Source of the DNA: Amphritea japonica ATCC BAA-1530
GTDB lineage: Bacteria > Pseudomonadota > Gammaproteobacteria > Pseudomonadales > Balneatricaceae
Direction: 5' to 3'
DNA length: 64,000 nt
Assembly: GCF_016592435.1 (NCBI RefSeq)
Contig: NZ_AP014545.1
Span: forward strand, 1,302,001-1,366,000
The notes beneath the pieces were generated by a model, which did no database searches, was not told where the DNA came from, and saw only the letters and a list, made by a program, of their open reading frames with translations. Each line of letters begins with the position of its first letter. Within the stretch, counting starts at the first letter, position 1. The position numbers were made by a program, and so were the translations under genes. Of this stretch, positions 1 through 9,500 are shown one piece after another.

Positions 1-860
1 TCCCAGCGGCGTGCAACCCAGGCTGCATAGTTCATGATGCGTAGTGTGCGAAGGGTTTCTGTTAACCGGAGCTGGGCTGGATTAAAGTCGCAGAATTCAC
101 TGTAGCCTTCGATGATCTCAAGTAACTGGGCCTGTTGGCTGTCTCTTTCTCCGGAGAGTAACATCCAGATATCCTGGATTGCAGGCGCCATACGGGCATC
201 GTCAAAATCCACGAAATGTGGTGCATCATCCCGCCAGAGCATGTTCCCTATGTGGCAGTCTCCGTGGACTCTTATCTGGTTGATCGGTTCGCAAGCTTGC
301 CAATGCTGTTCCATTAGCTTGAGCAGGTCGGCCGTGAGTGTATCGTAAGACGTTTTCAATTCAGCGGGAATAAATTGCTCGCTGATCAGCTTGGCGCTTT
401 CATGACCGTAGCTGGTAATGCTGATGGCAGGGCGATGAGTGAACGGTTGGCTGGCACCTATCTGATGAATGCGGCCTAACATACGCCCCAGCGTAAACAG
501 GTTATCCATATTATCCAGCTCTGGCGCGTGCCCTCCCTTGCGGGGAAACAGGGCAAACATAAATTCGCCAAACGTAAACAGGCTTTCGCCTTCCAGTATC
601 AACGGTGCGACAACTGGTAACTCTTGCTCTAAGAGTTCGAAGCAAAATTCATGTTCTTCAATAATTTGTTCTTTGCTCCAGCGAGCCGGCCTATAAAACT
701 TGGCGATCAGCGGTTCGCTCTCCTCAATACCGACTTGATACACGCGGTTTTCGTAACTATTCAGACCGAATACCCGTCCGTCACAAAGGTACCCCAGGCT
801 TTCAATCGCATCCTGAATAAAGCTGGGAGTGAGGTTTTCGAACGGGTGGGCAATGCTCAT
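1..860 (-). CDS. srkA: Stress response kinase A (YihE/SrkA-like Ser/Thr protein kinase), 3' end beyond window
   Basis: The first 286 residues are present and the C-terminus lies outside the window. The start ATG (858-860) is 4 nt after the stop of the CYTH gene, so the two are almost certainly co-transcribed. The protein begins MSIAHPFENLTPSFIQDAIE. It has the aminoglycoside-phosphotransferase-like kinase fold: an ATP-lobe lysine in 'EPLIAKFYRP', the catalytic loop 'VHGDCHIGNMLW', and a metal-binding aspartate in 'FVDFDDAR'. Members of the SrkA family are cytoplasmic kinases linked to envelope and oxidative stress survival. Family assignment is confident from the motifs. The physiological substrate cannot be told from the sequence. 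Confidence 0.9.
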   Translation of the reverse strand, partial: MSIAHPFENLTPSFIQDAIESLGYLCDGRVFGLNSYENRVYQVGIEESEPLIAKFYRPARWSKEQIIEEHEFCFELLEQELPVVAPLILEGESLFTFGEFMFALFPRKGGHAPELDNMDNLFTLGRMLGRIHQIGASQPFTHRPAISITSYGHESAKLISEQFIPAELKTSYDTLTADLLKLMEQHWQACEPINQIRVHGDCHIGNMLWRDDAPHFVDFDDARMAPAIQDIWMLLSGERDSQQAQLLEIIEGYSEFCDFNPAQLRLTETLRTLRIMNYAAWVARRW

Positions 861-864
861 CGGG

Positions 865-1329
865 TTACCAGTTTTTAAAAGGGTGGCTAAGCAGATTAGA
901 GTTGAAGTAGCGCGGGTCATGTGTGACCTCATCGGTAATCCACATGGGCAAATCCAGTTGTTCGTCTTCGTTATCTAGCTCTACTTCAGCAACTACCAGA
1001 CCCTGATTGTCGCCAGAAAATATATCCAGTTCCCAGAGGTGTGCTTTATGAGTAATAAGGTAGCGAATTTTGTCGACTACCGGACCTTTACAGAGCTCTG
1101 CAAGCATTTGCCGGGCATCATCAGTGGGAATCTCGTATTCGAACTCTGTACGAACCGCGCCACGGTTTTCTCCTTTCAGCGTGAGAAATGCTTTGTTGCC
1201 CATGATGCGAACTCTTACGGCGGTTTTGTCTGCCGTGGGAATATAACCCTGGCAGATGGTAAGCCCTTGTTCCGGTAGCTGGAGTTTTTCCAGGTCTACC
1301 AGAAACTTTCGTTCGATTTCCTGTGCCAT
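865..1329 (-). CDS. CYTH domain-containing protein (triphosphate tunnel enzyme family)
   Basis: This 154-residue protein is a single CYTH domain. It starts with the signature MAQEIERKFLV (ExExK type), whose acidic and basic residues line the triphosphate tunnel in this family. Further alternating Arg/Lys/Glu strands follow ('AVRVRIMGNKAFLTLKG', 'RTEFEYEIP', 'LWELDIFSG', 'VVAEVELDNED'). Family members hydrolyse inorganic triphosphate or thiamine triphosphate, and some are class IV adenylate cyclases. The short stand-alone bacterial form most often acts as a triphosphatase, which is inference here. It precedes srkA by 4 nt. An intrinsic terminator ends 12 nt upstream of its start codon, so expression may depend on read-through. 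Confidence 0.88.
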   Translation of the reverse strand: MAQEIERKFLVDLEKLQLPEQGLTICQGYIPTADKTAVRVRIMGNKAFLTLKGENRGAVRTEFEYEIPTDDARQMLAELCKGPVVDKIRYLITHKAHLWELDIFSGDNQGLVVAEVELDNEDEQLDLPMWITDEVTHDPRYFNSNLLSHPFKNW

Positions 1330-1341
1330 CTATATTCCCTA

Positions 1342-1370
1342 ATAAAAAAAGGCACTCACAAAGTGCCTTT
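1342..1370 (-). terminator. Intrinsic terminator between metG and the CYTH gene
   Basis: On the minus strand the perfect 9-bp stem AAAGGCACT / AGTGCCTTT with a 5-nt loop is followed by a T-run. It lies 156 nt after the metG stop and immediately before the ribosome-binding site of the CYTH gene (AGGGAA). It may end metG transcripts or attenuate the CYTH-srkA unit. Confidence 0.8.
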
Positions 1371-1525
1371 CAAGATAACTAAGACAAACCATTAAAGATG
1401 ACCTTAAGAGTAGTCATTGTTGTTGGAGTACAAGGCGCCGATTGATTTTTGAAGCGTAGTGTACTGTTGTACATGAGCAATCAGAAATTAATCTGCAACG
1501 CAGTAATCCGACACCAAGGGTGCTC

Positions 1526-3571
1526 TTACATGATCCGCATGCCGGGTTGTGCCCCTGCATGGGGTTCCAGGATCCACAAATCCTTGCCACCAGGGCCTGC
1601 TGCCAGAACCATGCCTTCGGACATGCCGAATTTCATTTTACGTGGTGCTAAGTTTGCCACCATCACGGTCAACTTCCCCTCGAGATCTTCAGGATTGTAA
1701 GCAGACTTAATACCAGCAAACACGTTGCAGGTATCGCCACCCAGATCCAGGGTTAATTGAAGTAGCTTATCAGCTCCTTTGACATGCTCAGCTTTTACGA
1801 TGAGAGCAACACGCAGATCAACTTTAGCGAAGTCATCAAAGGATATCTCTTCGGCTACCGGATTTTTCTCTAACTCTGTTTTTTGGGCGACAGGGGCAGC
1901 AGGGCTGGTTGCGGCAATCGCTGCCAGCGTGGCCTTACTGTCTTCAATCATCGCATTGACCTTGTCTTCGTCAACGCGCTGCATCAGAGGCTTGAACTTA
2001 TTGATCTGATGATCGAGCAATGGTTGCTGAATAGCATCCCAGGCGAAACCGTCGATATTCAGGAATGTTGCGGTCTCTTCAGCGACCTGCGGTAGAACCG
2101 GTGCCAGGTAGGAGATAATAACCCGGAATAGGTTAATGCCCATGGTACAACAGTCTTGTACTTCCTGTTCCTTGCCTTCCTGCTTAGCCAGAACCCAGGG
2201 CTCTGCTGTATCGATATACTGATTTGCCTTATCGGCAAGATGCATGATTTCACGCATCGCTTTTCCGTATTCACGCGCTTCATAGGCGGCAGCGATAGGT
2301 TCAGCGAGTGCTACGGCTTCGTTATATAGTGCCTGTTCAACCAGTTGCCCACTTAGTTTTCCATCAAATTTCTTCTTAATGAAACCTGCGCAACGGGAGG
2401 CGATGTTCACCACCTTGTTTACGAGGTCAGCATTAACGCGCATGCGGAAATCATCCATGCTCAGATCGATATCATCGATACCAGAACCGAGTTTTGCGGC
2501 GAAATAGTAGCGTAGGTATTCCGGACGCAGATGCTTCAGATAGGTCTCCGCCATGATAAATGTACCACGGGACTTGGACATCTTCTGGCCATTGACGGTG
2601 AGAAATCCATGGCAGAAAACACCGTTTGGTTTACGGAAACCGGCACCTTCCAGCATTGCGGGCCAGAACAGTGTATGAAAATAAGCAATGTCTTTACCGA
2701 TAAAGTGATACAGCTCGGTATCGGAAGATTCGTTCCAATACTCGTCGAAATCGACACTGTTTTTATCGCACCAGTTTTTGAAACTGGCGATATAGCCGAT
2801 CGGTGCATCCAGCCACACGTAGAAGTATTTACCCGGTGCGTCGGGGATTTCAAAGCCCCAATAGGGTGCATCACGGGAGATATCCCAGTTTTGCAGGCCT
2901 GATTCAAACCATTCATTCAGCTTATGAACCATCTGCTCCTGAACATGCTTATCGACCCACTGCCGCAGGAATGATTCAAAATCACCTAGCTTAAAGAAAT
3001 AGTGTTCAGATTCTTTTTCAATCGGTTTAGCACCGGATACTGCAGAGTATGCGTTTTTCAGCTCAACCGGACTATAGGTTGCGCCACAAGCTTCGCAGGA
3101 ATCGCCGTACTGGTCCTGAGCTCCACACTTAGGGCAGTCACCTTTAACGAACCGATCGGGGAGAAACATCTCTTTTTCCGGATCGTATGCCTGAGTGATG
3201 GTTTTCTTAGCGATGTGACCGCCGTCGCGCAGGCGAGTATAGATCAGTGATGCAAAGTGTTTGTTTTCTTCAGAATGGGTTGAGTAGTAGTTATCAAAAC
3301 CTACCATAAAACCTGAGAAGTCACGCTGATGCTCCTGACTTACCTGTTCAATCAGAGCTTGCGGAGAAGTACCCATCTGATCTGCTTTAAGCATGATCGG
3401 GGTGCCATGTGCATCGTCGGCACAGACATAGGTACAGTGATTGCCGCGCTGGTTCTGGAAACGTACCCATATATCCGTCTGGATATATTCAACCAGATGG
3501 CCCAGATGGATAGGGCCGTTGGCATAAGGCAGAGCGCTGGTAACAAGAATCTTGCGTTGTTTATCAGTCAT
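1526..3571 (-). CDS. metG: Methionine--tRNA ligase
   Basis: This is the class I methionyl-tRNA synthetase, which charges tRNA-Met and initiator tRNA. An in-frame extension of 19 codons exists upstream, but family members start at [20 protein letters not shown], giving 681 residues, close to the usual size. Visible features are the HIGH-type motif ('IHLGH'), a four-cysteine zinc knuckle ('CPKCG...CEACG'), the KMSKS loop ('[10 protein letters not shown]'), the anticodon-binding helical domain, and a C-terminal EMAP/Trbp-like tRNA-binding domain beginning near '[18 protein letters not shown]' that mediates dimerisation in the long-form enzymes. It is transcribed alone, away from the divergent HDOD gene. 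Confidence 0.98.
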   Translation of the reverse strand: MTDKQRKILVTSALPYANGPIHLGHLVEYIQTDIWVRFQNQRGNHCTYVCADDAHGTPIMLKADQMGTSPQALIEQVSQEHQRDFSGFMVGFDNYYSTHSEENKHFASLIYTRLRDGGHIAKKTITQAYDPEKEMFLPDRFVKGDCPKCGAQDQYGDSCEACGATYSPVELKNAYSAVSGAKPIEKESEHYFFKLGDFESFLRQWVDKHVQEQMVHKLNEWFESGLQNWDISRDAPYWGFEIPDAPGKYFYVWLDAPIGYIASFKNWCDKNSVDFDEYWNESSDTELYHFIGKDIAYFHTLFWPAMLEGAGFRKPNGVFCHGFLTVNGQKMSKSRGTFIMAETYLKHLRPEYLRYYFAAKLGSGIDDIDLSMDDFRMRVNADLVNKVVNIASRCAGFIKKKFDGKLSGQLVEQALYNEAVALAEPIAAAYEAREYGKAMREIMHLADKANQYIDTAEPWVLAKQEGKEQEVQDCCTMGINLFRVIISYLAPVLPQVAEETATFLNIDGFAWDAIQQPLLDHQINKFKPLMQRVDEDKVNAMIEDSKATLAAIAATSPAAPVAQKTELEKNPVAEEISFDDFAKVDLRVALIVKAEHVKGADKLLQLTLDLGGDTCNVFAGIKSAYNPEDLEGKLTVMVANLAPRKMKFGMSEGMVLAAGPGGKDLWILEPHAGAQPGMRIM

Positions 3572-3885
3572 GATTCGTAGCAGGTCTAGGTTGCAGATAT
3601 AAGCGCGCAATTTTACTCTTAAATGCATGGAAATACATTACGCCCAGAGGATCTTTTTTATCAATAGCAAAGAAAAGAAGCACTGTTTAATAACCTACCT
3701 ATACTGAGTAGAGGTCATTGGAAAGCAATTGAATTTAGCTTATATACTTAAATAAAGTAGCTGAACACAGATTGCAGCATGATTTTTAGCATGAACGCTA
3801 CCCGGTCAGGTATCAGCTGAGTAGCGGATAAGAAGTATATATTTTGGGCTTGATGGAACGACTTTAGGCGTGATTGGAGATGTGA
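3572..3885. other. Divergent intergenic region between metG and the HDOD gene
   Basis: This 314-bp stretch carries no convincing gene. It must hold the promoters of both neighbours, but I see no strong -35/-10 pair. An interrupted hairpin lies at 3796-3826 (CGCTAC...GTAGCG outer stem, TCAG/CTGA inner stem, continuous right arm). It would fall in the 5' leader of the HDOD transcript. Confidence 0.5.
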
Positions 3886-5136
3886 ATGTTTGAATATATT
3901 CTTAAAGAAGACCGGATTTCCGTTCTTTGGCTCGGTGAGCCTCTGGCTGATTTAGAGAATATACCGGCCGAAATAAAGCCTAAGTTAATGATTAAACAAG
4001 CAAAGCGGCCTGAGCAAGTCATGTCGATGATGGAGGAGCATGAGTTCAACGTTATTGTTGTACACCTGAGCCCTGATTACTTTGCTATGCGGTTCCGTTG
4101 TCTGCGTGAAGTTGTTTCTAAATACCCCGGAGTGATCCGGATTATGCTGAATGATGGGTTACAGTCTTATCAAATTGCTAAGGCATCGGAGTTCTGCCAT
4201 CGATCTTTGCAGTTTTCCTCGGGAATCAAAGAGCTTTTTCAAGAGGTTGGTCAGAGCTTAAAACTGCTGCACTCAATGAACAAGCCTGCTGTCAGGGATT
4301 ATGTTGGCGCAATACAACGTTTGCCTTCGCTTCCTCATGTGTATACAGAACTTAATGAAGCGCTGGCATCTGATATCACCGGAGCTACTGAAATAGCCTC
4401 GATTATTGAGAAAGACCCGGCAATGAGTGCAAAAATTTTGCAGCTGGTTAACTCTGCGTTTTTTGCGCTGAGTAGCCGTGTCTACAAAATAAAAGATGCG
4501 GTTGTTATTCTGGGGATCAGACAGATTCGGGATCTTTTTCTGGTATCTCGCTTGTTTGATCACTTTCCTCAGGATGAAAAGTGGGTGGGGTTTTCCTTTG
4601 AGCACCTCTTTGACCGCTGCCTCGTAGTCGGGCGCTTTGCCCGGGCGATATGTCGCGATCAGCGCGTAAGTTCAGAGATCGCGGATAAAGCATTCCTGGC
4701 CGCTTTATTACAAGACATTGGTATGCTGGTAATCGCCAGCCGTGAAGCAGAACATTATACCCAGGTTATGCAGGAATCAGCCCAGCTGGAACACCCTTTA
4801 TATGCAATTGAAAAGCTCAGGTTAGGCGTTACTCATATGGAAGTAGGCGCTTATATGCTTGGTCTTTGGAATTTGCCGCCTGAAGTGGTTGAAGCGGTGC
4901 TATATCACTCCAACCCTAATGCCACCGCAGGTGAGAAGTTTACCCCGTTGACCGCAGTTCATTTGGCTGATTCTATATTGCCCGATGTGGTAAATGTAAA
5001 CGAGTGCCGTATCTGTAGTTCAATAAGTCATGCGTATATTAATCGTTTGGGATTACAGAACAAACTAGGTCGCTGGCAGCAGATGTCTGAAGATTATGCC
5101 TTACAGCTATACTCTGGCGTGGCTAAAGGCTTCTAA
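3886..5136 (+). CDS. HDOD domain-containing signalling protein with degenerate receiver-like N-terminus
   Basis: This 416-residue cytoplasmic protein has two parts. Residues 1-125 look like a response-regulator fold ('ISVLWLGEPLADLE', 'FNVIVVHLSPDYFAM', 'IRIMLNDGLQSYQIAKA'). The position expected for the phospho-acceptor aspartate is a histidine in 'VVHLSP', so phosphorylation is unlikely. From about residue 140 an HDOD domain follows ('LPSLPHVYTELNEAL', 'IEKDPAMSAKILQLVNSAFF', 'AVVILGIRQIRDLFL', 'LLQDIGMLVIA'). HDOD is an HD-superfamily module common in bacterial signalling proteins and usually lacks phosphohydrolase activity. It is monocistronic, followed 80 nt later by trmA. Its partner and signal are unknown. 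Confidence 0.85.
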   Translation: MFEYILKEDRISVLWLGEPLADLENIPAEIKPKLMIKQAKRPEQVMSMMEEHEFNVIVVHLSPDYFAMRFRCLREVVSKYPGVIRIMLNDGLQSYQIAKASEFCHRSLQFSSGIKELFQEVGQSLKLLHSMNKPAVRDYVGAIQRLPSLPHVYTELNEALASDITGATEIASIIEKDPAMSAKILQLVNSAFFALSSRVYKIKDAVVILGIRQIRDLFLVSRLFDHFPQDEKWVGFSFEHLFDRCLVVGRFARAICRDQRVSSEIADKAFLAALLQDIGMLVIASREAEHYTQVMQESAQLEHPLYAIEKLRLGVTHMEVGAYMLGLWNLPPEVVEAVLYHSNPNATAGEKFTPLTAVHLADSILPDVVNVNECRICSSISHAYINRLGLQNKLGRWQQMSEDYALQLYSGVAKGF

Positions 5137-5216
5137 GCACAGTTGTGCTATTGGAGTCGGAGGTGTTGGCTGCTAGAATGCGCGCCCTGTTTCCTTTCAT
5201 ATGATCCGAGGTTTAA

Positions 5217-6311
5217 ATGGCGCTGCCTGTTGTTGATCCATCCCAATATGATGTTCAGCTGAGTGAAAAAAAAGCTACTATCGAACAGCAGTTTGCTGAG
5301 TTTACACTTCCTCCGATGGAGTTGTTTGAATCGGAAAAGACTGCCTATCGCTTGCGCGCTGAATTTCGTGTTTGGCATGAGGGTGATGATCTTTACTACG
5401 TGATGTTTAAGCCAGGTGATAAACACCAGCATAGTCGTCTGGAAACCTGTCCTATGGTTTCTGAACCGATTCAGCAGGTGATGTTTAAGTTGCTGGATTA
5501 TCTGCGCCCCAATGAATTGCTGCGCCGCCGCCTGTTTCAGGTCGACTTCCTGAGTACGCTCAGCGGTGAGCTGATTATTAGCCTGCTCTATCATAAGCCT
5601 CTTGATGAAGCCTGGACCGAAGAAGCGAAAAAGCTGAAGGAGCATTTTGGGATTCATTTTATTGGTCGCAGTCGTAAAACAAAGATTGTATTAGATCAGG
5701 ACTTTGCCATTGAAAAGATGCAGGTTGCCGGCCGTGAACTGGTCTATAAACAGGTAGAAAATAGTTTTACACAACCCAATGGCGGTGTTTGTGTGCAGAT
5801 GCTTGAATGGGCTCAAAATGTTACACAAGATGCCGGTGGTGATCTGGTAGAGCTGTATTGTGGAAACGGAAATTTCACGATGGCGCTGGCGCAAAACTTT
5901 GATCGTGTGATCGCCACCGAAATAGCAAAAGTGTCAGTCAATGCGGCTCAGTATAATATTGAAGCCAATCAGGTGAATAATGTAAAAATTCTGCGGATGT
6001 CCAGCGAAGAGTTCTCTCAAGCGCTACAAGGTGTCAGAGAGTTTCGCCGCCTGAAACAGAGTGAAGTTGATCTTAGTAGCTATAATTTCAGCACCGTACT
6101 GGTGGACCCCCCACGTAGTGGTTTGGATGATGAAACCGTCAAGCAGGTTGCAGAATATGACAACATTGTTTATGTCTCCTGTAATCCTGAAACGCTTCAG
6201 GAGAACCTTAAATCACTGACACAGACCCATACGCTACAGCGTTTTGCGATCTTTGATCAGTTTCCTTATACCCATCACCTGGAATGTGGTGTCTATCTGA
6301 CACGTAAATAG
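5217..6311 (+). CDS. trmA: tRNA (uracil(54)-C5)-methyltransferase TrmA
   Basis: This 364-residue enzyme matches the TrmA family in length and motifs. It uses SAM to form 5-methyluridine at position 54 in the T-loop of tRNA. The N-terminal half binds RNA. The SAM-binding motif is 'LVELYCGNGNFTMALAQNF'. 'VLVDPPRSGLDDETV' and 'IVYVSCNPETLQENL' carry the catalytic loop and the nucleophilic cysteine. The absence of a four-cysteine Fe-S cluster and of a TRAM domain favours TrmA over RlmC or RlmD. It starts at the ATG after TGATCCGAGG and stands as a single gene. Confidence 0.96.
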   Translation: MALPVVDPSQYDVQLSEKKATIEQQFAEFTLPPMELFESEKTAYRLRAEFRVWHEGDDLYYVMFKPGDKHQHSRLETCPMVSEPIQQVMFKLLDYLRPNELLRRRLFQVDFLSTLSGELIISLLYHKPLDEAWTEEAKKLKEHFGIHFIGRSRKTKIVLDQDFAIEKMQVAGRELVYKQVENSFTQPNGGVCVQMLEWAQNVTQDAGGDLVELYCGNGNFTMALAQNFDRVIATEIAKVSVNAAQYNIEANQVNNVKILRMSSEEFSQALQGVREFRRLKQSEVDLSSYNFSTVLVDPPRSGLDDETVKQVAEYDNIVYVSCNPETLQENLKSLTQTHTLQRFAIFDQFPYTHHLECGVYLTRK

Positions 6312-6463
6312 TTTGCACGAATGTGTTAAAAGCTGAGTGGAAATCAGATAGGTACTGGTTTTTGTGCTCTTAAGTATCGATATACGATGCTCCAGCTATT
6401 TGAGTTTAGAACTAGCTGGGAGAAGTTAATACTGCTTTCATTATTTCAATAGGAGGCAGTATT

Positions 6464-6544
6464 ATGCTCAGTATCATTTTTCCAGGGATGATCGTTATGC
6501 AGCCGCTAAACTCAGTCGCTATTTTGACCTTTCAGGGAGAGTAA
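6464..6544 (+). CDS. Possible 26-codon leader peptide upstream of lplT-aas
   Basis: A small reading frame begins at an ATG 7 nt after a perfect AGGAGG. It encodes 26 residues (MLSIIFPGMIVMQPLNSVAI followed by LTFQGE) and stops 2 nt before the ATG of the large acyltransferase gene. The downstream gene's own ribosome-binding site (CAGGGAGAG) lies inside its last codons, so translation would be coupled. The inverted repeat AATACTGC/GCAGTATT (6428-6435 and 6456-6463) brackets the AGGAGG and could hide it in a hairpin. I know no homologue. It may be a regulatory leader, a small hydrophobic protein or a chance frame. Confidence 0.45.
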   Translation: MLSIIFPGMIVMQPLNSVAILTFQGE

Positions 6545-6546
6545 GG

Positions 6547-9500
6547 ATGTCAGCACTTCTTCGTATCAGTGGTTTTCTGGCCTTTATTTCCATCGCCTTT
6601 ATTAATGCCTTTGTGGATCTTGGCCATAAGATCATTATTCAAAACACTCTATTTAAAGCGTATGACGGAGATCTGCAGATTCTTCTGACTGCGGTAGTGA
6701 ATGGCTTGATTTTGCTGCCTTTTATTATGCTATTCACTCCCGCTGGCTTTCTGGCAGATAAATATCCGAAAAACCAGGTGATGAAGCTTTCGGCCTGGGC
6801 TGCGGTGGCGGCCACTGGGTTGATAACACTCTGTTATTTTCAGGGTTGGTTTATCGCAGCTTTTGCGCTGACATTTGTGCTGGCTCTGCAAAGCGCATTT
6901 TATTCACCGGCTAAATATGGCTTTATCCGCGAACTAGTGGGGGAAAGCAACATTACCGAAGGTAATGGCTGGGTGCAGGCAGTGACGATGGTAGCCATTC
7001 TTTCGGGAATAGCTGTGTTTTCTTTGTTGTTTGAAATGCGTGTAGAAGGTGTATTTCAACTGAGTCCTGAGCAAAGTTTACAGAAGATTGCACCGCTGGG
7101 ATGGTTATTGATTGCGGGTTCTTTAATAGAGTTAGTTTTGGCGTATCGGTTACCCAAAACTCGTGAAACGGATAGGGCTGCTGTTTACGACTGGAAAGCC
7201 TATCGAAGCGGAAGAACGCTGGTCTGGAATTTGTCATCTATCTATCAAAATCGCACGATCTGGTTATCGATTGTTGGCGTGTCTTTGTTTTGGTCAGTCA
7301 GTCAGGTGATGCTTGCTGTCTTTCCTGCGGTGGCAGAAGCCCATCACGGTGTTCATAACACTTTTGTTATTCAGGGAACGATGGCATTAGCGGGTGTTGG
7401 AATCATGGTCGGCTCGGTTCTGGCCGGCCGTTGGTCATCTCACTATATCAATATAGGGTTGATCCCTTTAGGCGCGGTGGGTGTGGCGGTGGGTTTAATA
7501 CTGTTACCCCAGGTCTCATCGGTTTTTTATCAGGGCGGTGTGTTTTTTCTGATTGGTTTGAGTGGTGCTCTGTTGAATGTGCCTTTACAAGCCATGATTC
7601 AATTTAATGCAGGAAGTAATCAAACCGGTAAAGTACTGGCGGGCAGTAACTTTATCCAGAATGTTGCGATGCTCAGTTTTCTGGTAGTAACTGTGGTGGC
7701 TGCGTGGATTGGTATAGACGGACTCTGGCTGCTCTGGATGTTGGCTGGTCTGGGTGTGATTGGTGCAGTATTCGCGATACGCACATTGCCACAGGCGCTG
7801 GTACGGGTGTTGGTGGCTGCGCTGATGAAGCGTAAATATAACTTGCAGGTATTGGGTTTCGAGAACCTGCCACGCAGCGGGCAAGGTGTTTTATTACTGG
7901 GAAACCATATCAGCTGGCTCGACTGGGCGATGATTCAGATGGCGTGCCCGCGTCATATTCACTTTGTAATGGAACGTTCAATCTATGAACGCTGGTATCT
8001 TAAATGGTTTATGTCGATGTACCGGGTAATACCTATATCTTCTGGCAAAAGCCGTCAGGCATTACAGCAAGTAGGTGAGTTAATCAGTGCGGGTCATGTG
8101 GTTTGCCTGTTTCCGGAGGGCGCGATTAGTCATACCGGGCAGATCGGTGAGTTTAAAAAAGGTTTTGAGAGAGCCTGTGAAGAGGCGGATGGGGTCATCG
8201 TGCCTTTCTATTTACGAGGATTGTGGGGAAGTCGCTTCTCACGTTCGACTGATAAGATGAAAACTATTCGCAGTGGGGGGCTTAAACGGGATGTGATTGT
8301 CGCTTACGGTCAACAGATGCCAATAAACAGCTGCGCCAATGACGTAAAAAAGAAGGTTGCTGAACTCTCGATTCATACCTGGGAGCGCTATACCTCCTCG
8401 CTCCAGACTCTGCCGCAGAGTTTTATTCATACAGCAAAAAGTGCGATGTCGGATATGGCGATTGCCGATGTACAAGGGGAGCCATTGAGTTATCGACGTC
8501 TGTTAACCGCTGTTGTGCTCTTTAGTCGTCGATTGAAACAAACACCTGGTCAGCGGTTGGGCTTATTGTTGCCAACCTCGACCGCCGGTGCAATTGCAAA
8601 CTTAGCGGGATTGGTTGCCGGCCGGACGCTGGTTAATCTGAATTTTACTGCCAGCGAGTCATCACAGCTGGCTGCGTTGGAGCAGGCGGAGGTTGAGACA
8701 ATTCTTACTGCACATAAATTCGTCTCTAAGCTGAAAGCTCGAGGGATAGATCCTGAGCCGTTATTTGAAGGTCGGCAAGTAATCTACATGGAAGATGTGA
8801 AAGCCGCTGTTAGTAAAGCTGAAGGGCTTTCGGTAATGCTCCTGGTCAGTCTGCTACCTGGCTTTGTTCTCCAGTGGTGGTTAGGAAGCGGCAGTAAGCT
8901 TGAAGATACAGCGGCAATACTGTTCTCTTCAGGGAGTGAGGGGGCTCCAAAAGGAGTCATGCTGAGTCATCGTAATATTCAGGCTAACCTGAGACAGATT
9001 GCGGATGTGCTTAATGTGCGTGATGACGACTGTGTGATGGCGACCTTGCCGCTGTTTCATGCGTTTGGCCTGACAGTCACCTGCTTTATGCCGTTGATTG
9101 AAGGTATACCCGTGGTATGTCATCCGGATCCTACCGATGCACTGAATATCGGTAAGGGTGTCGCTAAATACCGGGCTACGATGATCTGTGCAACCTCTAC
9201 GTTTCTTCGCCTTTATGCCCGAAACAAGAAGCTTCATCCACTGATGTTTGAATCGCTGCGCATAGCGGTAGCCGGAGCTGAGCGATTAGATCCTGTCATT
9301 CAAAGTGCGTTCGAGAGCCGTTTCAGAGTTCCCGTTGTTGAGGGGTATGGCTCAACTGAAACGACACCTGTAGCCAGTGTTAATTTACCTGATTATCTAT
9401 CGGTAGATGGTTGGTTTCTGCAGGAAGGAACCCGAAAAGGAACGGTGGGCTTGTCACTTCCAGGCTCAACGTTTCGGATTGTGGATCCTGATAGCCTGGA

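Noticed and set aside
1460-1473. TGTAC-TGTT-GTACA palindrome after metG
   Set aside because: A short dyad with no link to a promoter or T-run; too weak to annotate.
2536-2916. Long frames in other phases inside metG
   Set aside because: They overlap a certain gene, have no ribosome-binding site and no recognisable motif.
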